From Exiguobacterium sp. KRL4 (lineage in GTDB: Bacteria > Bacillota > Bacilli > Exiguobacteriales > Exiguobacteriaceae), in assembly GCF_001870785.1 (NCBI RefSeq), contig NZ_MOLV01000004.1, positions 186,001 through 250,000 of the forward strand: a stretch of 64,000 bases of DNA, read 5' to 3'. The position numbers and the translations under genes are program-made. Shown piece by piece: positions 27,750-38,900 of this stretch. How positions within the stretch are numbered: position 1 is the stretch's first letter; every line of letters begins with the position of its first letter. The notes under the pieces were generated by a model, which saw only the letters and a list, made by a program, of their open reading frames with translations, had not been told where the DNA came from and ran no database searches.

Positions 27750-28631
27750 ATGGCTATTACAGCAGCTATGGTAAAAGAACTTCGTGAAAAAACTGGTGCA
27801 GGGATGCTTGACTGCAAAAAAGCACTCGTCGAAGCAGACGGGGATATGAACGCAGCAATCGATTTCTTGCGTGAAAAAGGAATCGCGAAAGCAGCAGCTA
27901 AAGGCGACCGGATTGCAGCAGAAGGTTTGACAGCTGTCGCAGTCAACGGCAACAAAGCAGCACTCGTTGAAATCAACTCAGAAACAGACTTCGTTGCGAA
28001 AAACGAACGTTTCCAATCACTCGTTCAAAATATTGCGGACGCAGTACTCCGTAACGGATCTGAAACGGCTGAAGCGGCACTTGCTTCTGAATACGAGGCG
28101 GGTAAAACAATCGACACATACATCTCTGAAGAAGCATCGACAATCGGAGAGAAAATCTCACTCCGTCGTGTAGCTCTCTTCGCTAAAGAAGACAACGCAG
28201 CATTTGGTTCTTACCTCCACATGGGTGGACGAATCGGTTCTGTCGTCATCGTCGAAGGCACAACGGATGAAGCTGTCGCAAAAGACATCGCTATGCACAT
28301 CGCTGCAGCGCGTCCACTTTACGTTGACCGTTCTTCAGTCACAGAAGAAGAAAAAGCGCGTGAAGAAAAAGTCTTGACGGAGCAAGCACTCAACGAAGGC
28401 AAGCCTGCTAACATCGTTGAAAAAATGATTGTAGGACGCATGAACAAATTCTTCGAAGAAATTTGCCTCGTTGACCAAACATTCGTCAAAGATCCAGACT
28501 TCAAAGTCGGTAAATATGTAGAATCAAAAGGCGGAAAAGTCGTCTCATTCGTACGCTTCGAAGTTGGAGAAGGTATGGAGAAACGTGAAGAAAACTTCGC
28601 TGAAGAAGTTATGAATCAACTTAAAAAATAA
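27750..28631 (+). CDS. tsf: Elongation factor Ts
   Basis: Guanine-nucleotide exchange factor for EF-Tu. 293 aa. The N-terminal UBA-like part ([19 protein letters not shown]) and the EF-Tu contact [12 protein letters not shown] are present. The two-subdomain core is complete, ending [19 protein letters not shown] precedes the start. Confidence 0.99.
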   Translation: MAITAAMVKELREKTGAGMLDCKKALVEADGDMNAAIDFLREKGIAKAAAKGDRIAAEGLTAVAVNGNKAALVEINSETDFVAKNERFQSLVQNIADAVLRNGSETAEAALASEYEAGKTIDTYISEEASTIGEKISLRRVALFAKEDNAAFGSYLHMGGRIGSVVIVEGTTDEAVAKDIAMHIAAARPLYVDRSSVTEEEKAREEKVLTEQALNEGKPANIVEKMIVGRMNKFFEEICLVDQTFVKDPDFKVGKYVESKGGKVVSFVRFEVGEGMEKREENFAEEVMNQLKK

Positions 28632-28657
28632 GAATCAGGATTTCCTGAGGACAAGAG

Positions 28658-28714
28658 AAGGAACACGTATGCTTCAATCCACTTTCGTGTGGAAGTGGGT
28701 CGTGTTCCTTTTTT
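28658..28714 (+). terminator. Terminator-like hairpin after tsf
   Basis: AAGGAACACG (28658-28667) pairs with CGTGTTCCTT (28701-28710), followed by Ts; an inner hairpin CCACTT/AAGTGG (28679-28684 with 28693-28698) stacks on it. pyrH begins only 27 nt later with no visible promoter, so readthrough is expected. Confidence 0.85.
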
Positions 28715-28741
28715 ACGGAATTTAGCAAGGGGGACATAGTC

Positions 28742-29461
28742 ATGCAACCGAAATATAACCGGATTGTGTTAAAATTGAGCGGAGAAGCGCTCGCAGGAGA
28801 TCAAGGGTTCGGAATCCATCCTGGTATTGTCAATTCAATTTCCAATCAGATCAAGGAATTGGTTGAATTGAACGTCGAAGTCGCTGTTGTCGTCGGCGCA
28901 GGGAATATCTGGCGCGGCAAAACAGGAGCAGAGCTTGGAATGGACCGGGCAAACGCGGATTATATGGGAATGCTTGCGACCGTCATGAACTCGCTCGCTT
29001 TACAAGATAGTTTGGAGTCGGTTGGCGTTGAAACACGTGTCCAAACGTCGATTGAAATGCGACAAGTTGCTGAACCGTACATCCGTCGTCGGGCGATGCG
29101 TCATCTTGAAAAAGGACGTGTTGTCATCTTTGCAGCCGGAACAGGGAATCCCTATTTCTCAACAGATACGACGGCAGCGCTTCGGGCGGCTGAAATTGAG
29201 GCAGATGTCATCTTGATGGCGAAAAACAACGTCGACGGCGTCTACTCGGCTGATCCGAACATCGATCCGGAAGCGAAGAAGTTCGAAACGTTATCCTACT
29301 TGGACGTCTTAAAAGACGGTCTTCAAGTCATGGATTCAACGGCGACGTCGCTTTGCATGGATAATGATATCCCGCTCATCGTCTTCTCGTTAATGGAAGA
29401 AGGAAACATCAAACGCGTTGTCATCGGTGATGAAATCGGGACACTCGTAAGGGGGAAATAA
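28742..29461 (+). CDS. pyrH: UMP kinase
   Basis: Converts UMP to UDP in pyrimidine nucleotide synthesis. 239 aa of the amino-acid kinase fold: [19 protein letters not shown] at the start, GAGNIWRG, and the UMP/nucleotide motif [17 protein letters not shown]. The gene is one nt before frr, the conserved pyrH-frr pair. Confidence 0.98.
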   Translation: MQPKYNRIVLKLSGEALAGDQGFGIHPGIVNSISNQIKELVELNVEVAVVVGAGNIWRGKTGAELGMDRANADYMGMLATVMNSLALQDSLESVGVETRVQTSIEMRQVAEPYIRRRAMRHLEKGRVVIFAAGTGNPYFSTDTTAALRAAEIEADVILMAKNNVDGVYSADPNIDPEAKKFETLSYLDVLKDGLQVMDSTATSLCMDNDIPLIVFSLMEEGNIKRVVIGDEIGTLVRGK

Positions 29462-29462
29462 T

Positions 29463-30020
29463 ATGTCACAAGCAATCATGAAACAAGCAGAAGAACGGAT
29501 GGAAAAAGCCCATCTGTCACTAAAAAAAGAACTCGCGACGTTACGAGCAGGGCGAGCAAACGTAGCGATTCTTGATCCTGTCCAAGTGGAGTATTACGGC
29601 TCACCGACACCATTGAACCAAGTGGCAAACGTCAACACGCCAGAAGCACGCTTGATTTTGATTACACCATGGGACAAATCGATGGTTACTGAAATTGAAA
29701 AAGCAATTCAGCGGGCCGACTTGGGATTAGCTCCTTCTTCGGATGGAACAGTCATTCGGTTAGCCATTCCACCACTGACAGAAGATCGTCGGAAAGAACT
29801 CGTGAAACTTGTCAAAAAGTACACGGAAGAAGGAAAAGTGGCCCTTCGAAACATTCGTCGTGATACAAACGAACAATTGAAAAAGCAAGAAAAAGACGGA
29901 GCGTTGACTGAAGATGATCTTCGCGGATACACAGAAGACGTTCAGACGTTAACAGATAAATTCGTTAAGTTGCTTGATCAAACAGCGACGGATAAAGAAC
30001 AAGAAATCATGGAAGTATGA
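29463..30020 (+). CDS. frr: Ribosome recycling factor
   Basis: 185 aa tRNA-mimic that splits post-termination ribosomes with EF-G. Signatures [23 protein letters not shown] and the helix [19 protein letters not shown] and RNIRRD. Starts one nt after the pyrH stop. A terminator-like hairpin follows. Confidence 0.98.
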   Translation: MSQAIMKQAEERMEKAHLSLKKELATLRAGRANVAILDPVQVEYYGSPTPLNQVANVNTPEARLILITPWDKSMVTEIEKAIQRADLGLAPSSDGTVIRLAIPPLTEDRRKELVKLVKKYTEEGKVALRNIRRDTNEQLKKQEKDGALTEDDLRGYTEDVQTLTDKFVKLLDQTATDKEQEIMEV

Positions 30021-30040
30021 CGCGATACGTCGTCATGTTG

Positions 30041-30072
30041 GGGACTCTTTGTCACACGAAGAGTCCCTTTCT
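30041..30072 (+). terminator. Terminator-like hairpin after frr
   Basis: GGGACTCTT (30041-30049) pairs with AAGAGTCCC (30059-30067), then TTTCTT. uppS starts 31 nt later with a ribosome binding site but no promoter, so it is likely a partial terminator. Confidence 0.8.
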
Positions 30073-30103
30073 TCTTAAACTGAACGAGGGGAGGAAGAGA
30101 TAA

Positions 30104-30841
30104 ATGTTTCAATGGTTAAATCAGACCAAAGAAGTGATTGAACAACAAGTTCCTGAACACATTGCGATTATTATGGATGGAAACGGGCGTTGGGCAAAAA
30201 AACGAGGCCTTCCCCGCATCATGGGTCATCGCGAAGGCATGAAGTCCGTGCGAGAAGTCGTTCGTACCGCAAATGAATTAGGTGTTAAAAGTTTGACGTT
30301 ATATGCCTTCTCGACTGAGAATTGGACACGTCCTGAAGAAGAAGTCAGTTTCTTGATGAAGCTACCGGCACAATTTTTAGAGTCAGATTTAAAAGACCTC
30401 AAGGAACGTAACGTCAAGGTCGAAGTAGCAGGTGAAATTTCACGGCTTCCGATTTATACACGAGAAGCGGTGCAACAAGCTAAAGCAGATACCGTTGATA
30501 ATACAGGTCTGCGGTTGATTTTTGCGTTGAATTACGGTGGTCGGGATGAAATCGTACAAGTCATGCAAAAAATCGCTGAAAAAGTACAGGCTGGTTTGTT
30601 GCTTCCTGAAATGATCACGAACGACGTCATTGAACAAGAATTGATGACGGGATCGATGACAGATGTCGATCTAGTCATTCGAACGAGCGGTGAACAACGT
30701 CTCTCGAACTTCTTATTGTGGCAGGCCGCCTATGCAGAATTTTATTTTACAGATGTCTTGTGGCCCGAGTTCCGGCGTGACCAGTTCCTCGCGGCGATTG
30801 AAGACTATAATCAACGGACACGCCGTTTTGGCGGAGTCTGA
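30104..30841 (+). CDS. uppS: Undecaprenyl diphosphate synthase (isoprenyl transferase)
   Basis: Makes the C55 lipid carrier for cell-wall precursors by adding isopentenyl units to farnesyl diphosphate. 245 aa. Catalytic Asp25 in IIMDGNGRWAKKRGLPR; the C-terminal motif VIRTSGEQRLSNFLLWQ binds diphosphate. Followed 19 nt later by cdsA, as in most Bacilli. Confidence 0.97.
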   Translation: MFQWLNQTKEVIEQQVPEHIAIIMDGNGRWAKKRGLPRIMGHREGMKSVREVVRTANELGVKSLTLYAFSTENWTRPEEEVSFLMKLPAQFLESDLKDLKERNVKVEVAGEISRLPIYTREAVQQAKADTVDNTGLRLIFALNYGGRDEIVQVMQKIAEKVQAGLLLPEMITNDVIEQELMTGSMTDVDLVIRTSGEQRLSNFLLWQAAYAEFYFTDVLWPEFRRDQFLAAIEDYNQRTRRFGGV

Positions 30842-30860
30842 CTAAACGAGGATACAGCTT

Positions 30861-31661
30861 ATGAAAACACGAATCATTACGGGAATATGGGCAGGTGCCA
30901 TCTTTTTAGGATTACTTTATCTAGGAGGACTCCCATTCCTTACATTTATGGCAGCTTTGACAGTGATTGGTTATACCGAACTAATCAAGATGCGACAGCT
31001 TTCGTTTAAATCGTTCCCTGTTTTATTATTTGGCGCAGGAACATTACTCCCGTTTATCGGTCTGTACGAGCAAGCGAACAACCATTCGCTTTCGCTTGGA
31101 TTGTCTCCGTTAGCATGGGGCATGTTGATTGTGTTAATCAGTTTGTTTTGGACAGTATTTTCAAAAAACGTATTTACGTTTGATGATGTAGCCTTTCTTT
31201 TATTGACGGCGGTCTATGTCGGAGTCGGTTTTGCATCGTTTACGTATATCCGTCTCCTTGAGAATGGACTGATCGTATCGTTATTGATCATCCTGCTGAT
31301 TTGGTTCACCGATTCTGGTGCCTACTTCGTCGGGAAGAGTCTGGGTAAAACGAAATTATGGCCAGCCATCAGTCCGAATAAAACGGTTGAAGGCGCAGTT
31401 GGTGGTATCGTTTTGGCGCTTATGTTAGGGATGCTTTTTGAGTGGATCCATCCGACGGTCGGATTCGGAAAAGTCTTATTGTTGGCACTGATCGTCGCAG
31501 TCGTCGGTCAACTCGGAGATTTAGTCCAGTCGGCGTACAAACGTCATTATGGGGTAAAAGATTCTGGTGCATTGTTACCTGGACATGGTGGGATTCTTGA
31601 TCGATTTGATAGCATGATCATCGTGTTTAGTGTATTGATCGTACTTGGTATATTCGATTAA
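30861..31661 (+). CDS. cdsA: Phosphatidate cytidylyltransferase
   Basis: Membrane enzyme that makes CDP-diacylglycerol from CTP and phosphatidic acid. 266 aa with about eight helices. The C-terminal signature is complete: KRHYGVKDSGALLPGHGGIL followed by DRFDS. dxr begins 12 nt later. Confidence 0.97.
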   Translation: MKTRIITGIWAGAIFLGLLYLGGLPFLTFMAALTVIGYTELIKMRQLSFKSFPVLLFGAGTLLPFIGLYEQANNHSLSLGLSPLAWGMLIVLISLFWTVFSKNVFTFDDVAFLLLTAVYVGVGFASFTYIRLLENGLIVSLLIILLIWFTDSGAYFVGKSLGKTKLWPAISPNKTVEGAVGGIVLALMLGMLFEWIHPTVGFGKVLLLALIVAVVGQLGDLVQSAYKRHYGVKDSGALLPGHGGILDRFDSMIIVFSVLIVLGIFD

Positions 31662-31673
31662 GGGGGAAGAACG

Positions 31674-32828
31674 ATGAAAAACATCAGTATTATTGGTGGG
31701 ACAGGTTCAATTGGGACACAAACATTGGATGTCATTGCAGCAAACCCTGATCGTTTTCAATTGGTCAGTTTTGCATTCGGTAAAAACGTCGAAGTCGCGT
31801 CACCATGGTTGAATCGATTGCGCCCGGCGTTAGTCGCAGTGTTGGATGAATCAGTTAAAATGGAACTCGAGACGATGTTAACGTATACACCAACAATCGT
31901 TGTCGGAGAAGATGGATTGATTGCCGTTGCGACAGCGGAAGAAGCCGATATCGTCATTACGGCCGTTGTCGGAGCAGTCGGTCTCCGTCCGACCCTTGCC
32001 GCGATCGAAGCAGGAAAATCGATTGGTCTTGCCAACAAAGAAACACTTGTCACAGCAGGGCACTTAGTGATGAAAAAAGCGCGAGAAAAAGGAGTCATGA
32101 TTCTGCCGGTTGACAGTGAACATGCAGCCATTTTCCAGTGTTTGAACGGGGAACGACGTGAAGATGTCCGTCAAATCATCTTGACCGCATCTGGCGGAAG
32201 TTTCCGAGATCAGACACGGGAAGAGTTGGCAAACGTAACCGTCGAACAAGCACTCGATCACCCAAACTGGTCGATGGGCGCGAAGATTACGATTGATTCC
32301 GCGACAATGATGAACAAAGGGTTTGAAGTGATTGAGGCCCATTGGTTATTTGATGTATCGTATGAGGAAATCGATGTTGTCATCCACCGGGAGTCGATCA
32401 TCCATTCAATGGTTGAATTTAATGATGGTGCGGTCATGGCACAACTCGGGATGCCGGATATGCGTGAACCGATTCAATATGCCCTTACATATCCGTCTCG
32501 CCTTGAAATTCAAGGGGGAGAACGGTTAAACTTAAAACAAATCGGACGCCTGAATTTTGCTGAGGCTTCGTTTGATCGGTATCCCTTGCTTCGCCTTGCC
32601 TTTGAAGCAGGACGTGCTGGTGGATCGATGCCTTCAGTACTCAATGCTGCGAACGAACAAGCCGTGGACCGCTTTTTAAAAGGGGAAATCAGCTTTTTAG
32701 AAATCGAAGCGAGCGTCGAGGCGGCTCTTCAAGCACACGAAAAAGTCGAAGATCCGTCCTTAGAACAAATCCTTGAGGCGGACCGTTGGGCACGTGCGTT
32801 TGTCGCGTCACTCTCACTCGCTAACTAA
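31674..32828 (+). CDS. dxr: 1-deoxy-D-xylulose 5-phosphate reductoisomerase
   Basis: Second step of the MEP isoprenoid pathway, supplying units for UppS. 384 aa. NADPH motif [14 protein letters not shown]; active-site blocks [20 protein letters not shown], and [20 protein letters not shown]. It lies 12 nt after cdsA and 13 nt before rseP. Confidence 0.98.
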   Translation: MKNISIIGGTGSIGTQTLDVIAANPDRFQLVSFAFGKNVEVASPWLNRLRPALVAVLDESVKMELETMLTYTPTIVVGEDGLIAVATAEEADIVITAVVGAVGLRPTLAAIEAGKSIGLANKETLVTAGHLVMKKAREKGVMILPVDSEHAAIFQCLNGERREDVRQIILTASGGSFRDQTREELANVTVEQALDHPNWSMGAKITIDSATMMNKGFEVIEAHWLFDVSYEEIDVVIHRESIIHSMVEFNDGAVMAQLGMPDMREPIQYALTYPSRLEIQGGERLNLKQIGRLNFAEASFDRYPLLRLAFEAGRAGGSMPSVLNAANEQAVDRFLKGEISFLEIEASVEAALQAHEKVEDPSLEQILEADRWARAFVASLSLAN

Positions 32829-32841
32829 GGATGGGATAGCA

Positions 32842-34083
32842 ATGACGACCTTTATATCAATCGTATTGATGTTCGGTGTACTTGTTGCCGTACATGAATG
32901 GGGTCATCTCGTAATGGCGAAACGCGCCGGCATTCTCTGTCGGGAATTCGCCATCGGATTTGGACCAAAAATCTTTTCTTTTTTCAAAAATGAGACATTG
33001 TATACGGTTCGCCTATTACCGATTGGCGGTTATGTCAAGATGGCGGGTGAAGAGCCGGAATTCGTCGAAGTTAAGCCAGGTCAAACGATTGGTTTAGCAC
33101 TTCGTGAGGGGATCGTCGAAACGATTTATCTCGATCCTGCTCGTCCAGAAACGGATCAAGTCGTGACGGTGGAAAAAATCGATTTGTTGCACAAGCTAGA
33201 AATCGTCGCCTTACAAGATGAAGTGTCGACACGTTATCCTGTCTCAAAGACGGCATTTCTCGTCGAGGGACAAACGAATACGCAAATTGCACCTTACGAT
33301 CGGACGTTTGGATCAAAATCGGTGTTTAAACGGGTTTTAGCGATTGCAGCAGGTCCAGCGATGAACTTTGTCCTCGCGTTTGTTATCTTGTTCGGTTTAG
33401 CATTGTATAATGGTTCACCGACAGGCGAAAGTGTCATCGGAACGGTCCAAAAAGAATCTCCTGCCGACAAAGCAGGCCTTGTCGAAGGAGACCGGATCGT
33501 TTCCGTCAATGGAACAGAAACGGACAAATGGACGGATTTACGGGCAGGATTCCAAGATCAGGCTGGAAAAGAAACGACGGTTGTGTACGAACGAGATGGA
33601 CAGGAACAAACAACGACGATTACACCAAAGATCCAACAACAAGGGGATCAAAAAGTTGGAATCATCGGTGTGACAAATGAAACGGAAAAATCGTTTGGAA
33701 CGGCGTTGCAAACCGGTGTATCTGAAACATGGCGGATGTCGACATTGATCGTCGGAGCGGTCGGAGATCTTGTGACGGGTGCCGTGGGTGTTGATCAATT
33801 GTCAGGACCTGTCGGAATCGTTAAAATGACCGATCAAGTTGCTGATAGCGGGTTTTCGATGTTATTGACATGGACAGCATTACTGTCTGTTAACTTAGCC
33901 GTGTTCAACTTGTTGCCGTTACCAGCTTTAGATGGTGGACGATTATTGTTCCTGTTCTTAGAGGCTTTGCGCGGAAAGCCTGTTGATCCACAAAAAGAAG
34001 GATTGGTTCATTTTGTTGGATTTGCCTTGTTGATGCTGCTGATGTTAGTCGTCACATGGAACGATATCCAGAAATTCTTTTAA
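32842..34083 (+). CDS. rseP: RseP/RasP site-2 zinc metalloprotease
   Basis: Membrane protease that cuts anti-sigma factors and leftover signal peptides within the membrane. 413 aa. Zinc site HEWGH at 18-22; a PDZ domain at about 190-270 (SPADKAGLVEGDRIVSVNG); the third ligand is in LPALDGGRLLF. Start ATG 32842 is 13 nt after the dxr stop; upstream codons are dxr shadow. Confidence 0.96.
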   Translation: MTTFISIVLMFGVLVAVHEWGHLVMAKRAGILCREFAIGFGPKIFSFFKNETLYTVRLLPIGGYVKMAGEEPEFVEVKPGQTIGLALREGIVETIYLDPARPETDQVVTVEKIDLLHKLEIVALQDEVSTRYPVSKTAFLVEGQTNTQIAPYDRTFGSKSVFKRVLAIAAGPAMNFVLAFVILFGLALYNGSPTGESVIGTVQKESPADKAGLVEGDRIVSVNGTETDKWTDLRAGFQDQAGKETTVVYERDGQEQTTTITPKIQQQGDQKVGIIGVTNETEKSFGTALQTGVSETWRMSTLIVGAVGDLVTGAVGVDQLSGPVGIVKMTDQVADSGFSMLLTWTALLSVNLAVFNLLPLPALDGGRLLFLFLEALRGKPVDPQKEGLVHFVGFALLMLLMLVVTWNDIQKFF

Positions 34084-34112
34084 ATTATTAGTCAAAGGGG
34101 TTCACGACTCAA

Positions 34113-35813
34113 ATGAAACAATCGAAACTATTTATGCCAACTTTGCGTGAAGTACCATCCGATGCAGAAGCCATCAGTCACCAACTGCTGTTACGTGCAG
34201 GTTTCATACGCCAAAATGCGGCTGGAATCTATTCCTATCTACCGCTTGCTAAACGTGTCCTCTCTAAAATTGAGACGATTGTCCGTCAAGAGATGGAAGC
34301 AGCTGGTGCGCAAGAACTATTGATGCCGGCCATTCAACCGGCAGAACTTTGGGAAGAAACAGGACGATGGGATATTTATGGTCCAGAACTGATGCGTCTG
34401 ACAGATCGTCATGATCGCCGGTTTGCGCTTGGTGCCACACACGAGGAATTGATTACCTCAATCGTTCGAGATGAGTTGAACTCGTATAAAAAATTACCAG
34501 TCAACCTGTTCCAGATTCAAATGAAATACCGCGATGAGCGTCGACCACGCTTCGGATTACTCCGCGGGCGCGAATTCATCATGAAAGATGCGTACTCTTT
34601 CCATGCAACACAAGAGAGTTTAGAAGAAGAATATCAAAACATGTTTGAAGCCTATAAAAAGATCTTCACACGTGTTGGGCTCGAATTCCGTCCGGTCGTC
34701 GCAGACTCTGGCGCAATCGGCGGTAGCGGCACACACGAATTCCATGCGTTAGCCGCAATCGGGGAAGATACGATTGTGTATTCCGATCAATCAGACTATG
34801 CTGCCAACTTAGAGATGGCAGCATCGGTGGATCAGTACGCGAAACAAGATAAATCACCGGCAGCGCTCGAAGAAGTACACACAGGTGACGCAAAAACGAT
34901 TGAAGCCGTCAGTGCAGTGCTTGGATTACCGGAACAGGAGTCAATCAAAACCGTTGTCTTCAAAACGGAACAAGGTCTCGTCATGGCGCTCGTTCGCGGC
35001 GACCATGAAGTCAACGATATCAAACTGAAAAATTATCTTGGTGCCCTCGATATCATGATGGCAACGGATGATGAAATCGAACAGGCCCTTCACTCGACAC
35101 CAGGAACACTGGGACCGATTGGCGCCGAGATGAAAATCGTTGCGGATTACGCAATCCGTGCTCTGACGAATGTGGTCTGTGGTGCGAATCAAGCAGAAAC
35201 ACACTATATTCACGTGGATCCAAGTCGCGATTTCGAGGCAGAGTATACGGACTTACGATTTGTCGAAGAAGGAGACGTGTCGCCAGATGGAGCCGGACAC
35301 GTCAAGTTTGCTCGAGGAATTGAAGTCGGACAAGTCTTTAAGTTGGGTACACGTTATTCAGAAGGGATGAACGCAACGTTCCTCGATGAAGGCGGGAAAG
35401 CCCAATCGTTGATCATGGGTTGTTACGGGATTGGCGTTTCCCGGACGATGTCTGCTGTCGTCGAACAACATTATGACGAGCGGGGAATCGTTTGGCCTAA
35501 AGCGATCGCACCGTTTGATGTTCATTTGATTGCGGTCAATGGTAAAAATGCGGATCAAATGCAGGTTGCGGAAACCGTGTATCAAGAGTTGACGGCTGCT
35601 GGGTTCTCCGTTCTCTTCGACGATCGTAAGGAACGGGCTGGCGTGAAGTTTGCCGATGCAGACTTGATTGGTTTACCGGTCCGGATCAACGTCGGTAAAA
35701 AAGCACCGGAAGGTATCGTCGAACTGAAAGCACGTCGTGGCGGTGAAGCAGAAGAAATTCAGCAAACAAATCTTCTTGAGGCTGTTCGTTCGCTTTATGA
35801 AGGTTTACAATAA
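34113..35813 (+). CDS. proS: Prolyl-tRNA synthetase, bacterial type
   Basis: 566 aa class II synthetase. The N-terminal catalytic part has motif 2 ([18 protein letters not shown]), an INS editing domain (about 225-395), the motif 3 region ([16 protein letters not shown]), and the anticodon-binding domain (about 475-566). A terminator follows; polC comes next as in Bacillus subtilis. Confidence 0.98.
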   Translation: MKQSKLFMPTLREVPSDAEAISHQLLLRAGFIRQNAAGIYSYLPLAKRVLSKIETIVRQEMEAAGAQELLMPAIQPAELWEETGRWDIYGPELMRLTDRHDRRFALGATHEELITSIVRDELNSYKKLPVNLFQIQMKYRDERRPRFGLLRGREFIMKDAYSFHATQESLEEEYQNMFEAYKKIFTRVGLEFRPVVADSGAIGGSGTHEFHALAAIGEDTIVYSDQSDYAANLEMAASVDQYAKQDKSPAALEEVHTGDAKTIEAVSAVLGLPEQESIKTVVFKTEQGLVMALVRGDHEVNDIKLKNYLGALDIMMATDDEIEQALHSTPGTLGPIGAEMKIVADYAIRALTNVVCGANQAETHYIHVDPSRDFEAEYTDLRFVEEGDVSPDGAGHVKFARGIEVGQVFKLGTRYSEGMNATFLDEGGKAQSLIMGCYGIGVSRTMSAVVEQHYDERGIVWPKAIAPFDVHLIAVNGKNADQMQVAETVYQELTAAGFSVLFDDRKERAGVKFADADLIGLPVRINVGKKAPEGIVELKARRGGEAEEIQQTNLLEAVRSLYEGLQ

Positions 35814-35824
35814 ACAATGGGAAC

Positions 35825-35855
35825 GGTCACTTTTCGTAAAGTGACTGTTTTCTTG
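35825..35855 (+). terminator. Intrinsic terminator after proS
   Basis: GTCACTTT (35826-35833) pairs with AAAGTGAC (35838-35845), loop TCGT, then TGTTTTCTTG. No clear promoter was seen between it and polC. Confidence 0.8.
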
Positions 35856-35937
35856 TCTCACACCCATTCGCCCCTTGGGCAATCTGCAAGAGGAGGAGGA
35901 GTGGCTGTCATGGTGTGGAGCTATAACGACAGCACAA

Positions 35938-38900
35938 ATGCGAGTGGATACACAACAACGCATGTCGCTCTTGATGAGCGATTTAGAATTACCAACCGGC
36001 ATCGTGGAAGAATTTTTTACCGAGGCCTCTCTTGAAAAATTACGGGTTCAGAAGGCAACTTCGACATGGACCTTCCATATCCGAATTGCACGTGTCTTGC
36101 CCCAAAACGTCTATCAGATGTTTTATAGCCGTTTGAAAAGTCGTTACCAACAGTTTGCGGAAGTGAAGTTATTTTTAGAGTCAAAAGAGCGGCCTGACAA
36201 CAAACTATTTATTGATTATTGGCCGTATATCGTTGAAGATTTGGCCGATGCCTCGTCGGCGATGCGGAGCCATCTCAGTCGGGTGTTGCCTGAGTACCGC
36301 GACAATAAACTATTCATCCCGGTTCGGAGTGAACCAGAAGCCGGGTTCTTAAAAAATGATTTATGTGGTGAGATGCAACTGTTGTACGGTGCGTACGGGT
36401 TTCCGAAGTTCCTTTGTGAGCCCGTCGTCCAAATGGATCAGACGCAACAAGAACAGTTGCGCAACCAAGTGAAGCAAGAAGATATCGAAGAAGCCAAGCG
36501 GATGCTTGAATTACAATTCAAACGTGAACAGTCACGGGATGATGACGAGGGTCCGGTCGATATTCGTATCGGAAAACCGATTCAAGACGAAGTTGTTCCG
36601 ATCAAGACGATTCAAGATGAGGAACGACGGATTGCGATTCGTGGTCTCGTCTTTGCGGCCGAAAGCCGTGAACTCCGAAGTGGAAAAACCATCTTCACCT
36701 TTAAGCTGACCGACTACACGGATTCATTAGTCGTCAAAATGTTTGCACGGGACGAAACGGACGTCAAGATCTTGTCGGCCATTAAAAAAGGCATGTGGAT
36801 TCAAGTCGCAGGTCGTGTTGAATTTGATACGTTCTTGCGTGATTTGTGTATGATGATTGCTCAACTGTCCGAAGTTAAAATGGAGTTGCCTGCTGATCCA
36901 TGGGCGGGAGAGAAGCGTGTGGAATTGCATGCCCATTCCCAAATGAGTCAAATGGATGCCGTCATGAATGTCACGAAATACGTCGAACGTGCGGCTGCGT
37001 GGGGACACCCAGCAGTCGCCATCACGGATCATGCCGGTGCGCAGAGTTTTCCGGATGCGTATTATGCCGGAAAGAAAAACGATATTAAGATTTTATACGG
37101 AATTGAAGCGAACGTCGTCAATGATGGGGTGCAAGTCGCCTATCATCCGGTCGATCAGGAGCTAGAGAAAGCGACGTTCGTCGTATTTGACGTCGAGACG
37201 ACTGGTCTTTCTGCGATGTACAATAAAATCATCGAGCTCGCGGCGGTCAAAATTTACGACGGGGATATCATTGATAAGTTCGAGGCCTTTGCGGACCCGA
37301 AACATTTGTTGTCGGCGACGACAATCGATTTGACTGGTATCACGGATGAGATGGTCCGGGGGAAATCGGATCCGGAACAAGTCGTCAAAGAGTTCATGGA
37401 CTGGGCGGGGGATTCCATCCTCGTTGCCCACAATGCCTCATTTGATATTGGCTTCTTAAATGCAACATTACGTGCTGGTAGTCATGAAGAGTCCGTCTTA
37501 CCTGTCATCGATACGCTCGAATTGGCACGTGTCTTGATGCCAAGCCTGAAAAATCACCGTTTAAATACGTTAGCCAAACGCTTTGACATTGAATTGACGC
37601 AACATCACCGGGCGATTTATGATGCGGAAGCGACCGGGTATTTGATGCTGAAGTTGCTTCAGATGGCGGATGAGATGTTTAACATGAAAACCCACCTCTC
37701 GCTGAACCGGGAAATGGGGAAGGATATTTCACGGGCACGTCCGTACCATGCAACGGTCTATGCCAAAAACCGAACCGGGCTTAAAAACCTCTATCGTCTG
37801 ATTTCACTGGCGCATACGAAACACGTCCACCGGGTCGTTCGCACTCCTCGTTCACAACTTGTCGCGCACCGCGACGGATTGATCATCGGTTCTGCTTGTG
37901 ACAATGGTGAAGTATTTGATGCGGCACTCAACAAATCAGATGACGATTTAGCGAAGGTGATGCGTTTTTATGATTTTATCGAAATACAGCCTCCATCCAT
38001 GTACGGACATCTGATTGAACGGGAAATCGTTCAAAATGAGTTGGAATTACGTGAATTGATCAAAAAAGTCATTCGCGTGGCAGAAAAAAATGACATCTTA
38101 CCGGTCGCGACAGGGAACGTTCATTACCTCGATCAACATGATGCGACGTACCGGGAAGTGTTGATTCGGACGCAGGGCGGCGCGAATATGCTAAATATGC
38201 GTAAACAATTGCCACCGGCCCATTTCCGGACGACACAAGAAATGATGCAAGACTTTAAATTTTTAGGACCGGAACTTTCGGAACGACTTGTCATTACGAA
38301 CAGTCAACAGATCGCGGACTGGTTTGAAAACATCGATATCATTCCGAAAGATTTATTTACACCGAAAATCGAGGGCGCAGATGAGGAAGTCCGGACACTC
38401 TCTTATAACATGGCACATCAGATTTATGGAGAAGTGTTACCGGAAATCGTCGAAGCACGACTCGAAAAAGAATTGAAGTCGATCATCGGTCACGGGTTTG
38501 CCGTCATCTACCTGATTTCACATAAACTGGTTAAAAAATCACTCGATGATGGGTATCTCGTCGGGTCCCGTGGATCGGTTGGGTCAAGTCTTGTCGCGAC
38601 GATGACGGAGATTACGGAAGTCAATCCACTACCGCCGCATTATGTCTGTCCGAACTGTAAGGAATCAGAATTCTTTGATGACGGGTCCGTCGGTTCAGGA
38701 TTTGATTTACCGGATAAATCGTGTAAGACGTGTGACATTCCGTTAACAAAAGACGGACATGATATTCCGTTTGAGACGTTCCTTGGATTTAAAGGGGATA
38801 AAGTACCCGATATTGATTTAAACTTTAGCGGTGAATACCAACCGAAAGCTCACGCGTACACAAAAGTCTTGTTCGGGGATGACTACGTCTACCGAGCAGG

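Noticed and set aside
28635-28648. TCAGGA-TT-TCCTGA hairpin right after tsf
   Set aside because: Two-base loop and no T-run; it probably only adds to the larger terminator that follows.
35817-36035. 72-codon frame overlapping the proS terminator and the polC start
   Set aside because: As a full gene it begins before the proS terminator and has no homology. Only its later ATG 35910 has a binding site, and that is reported as a polC start anomaly.
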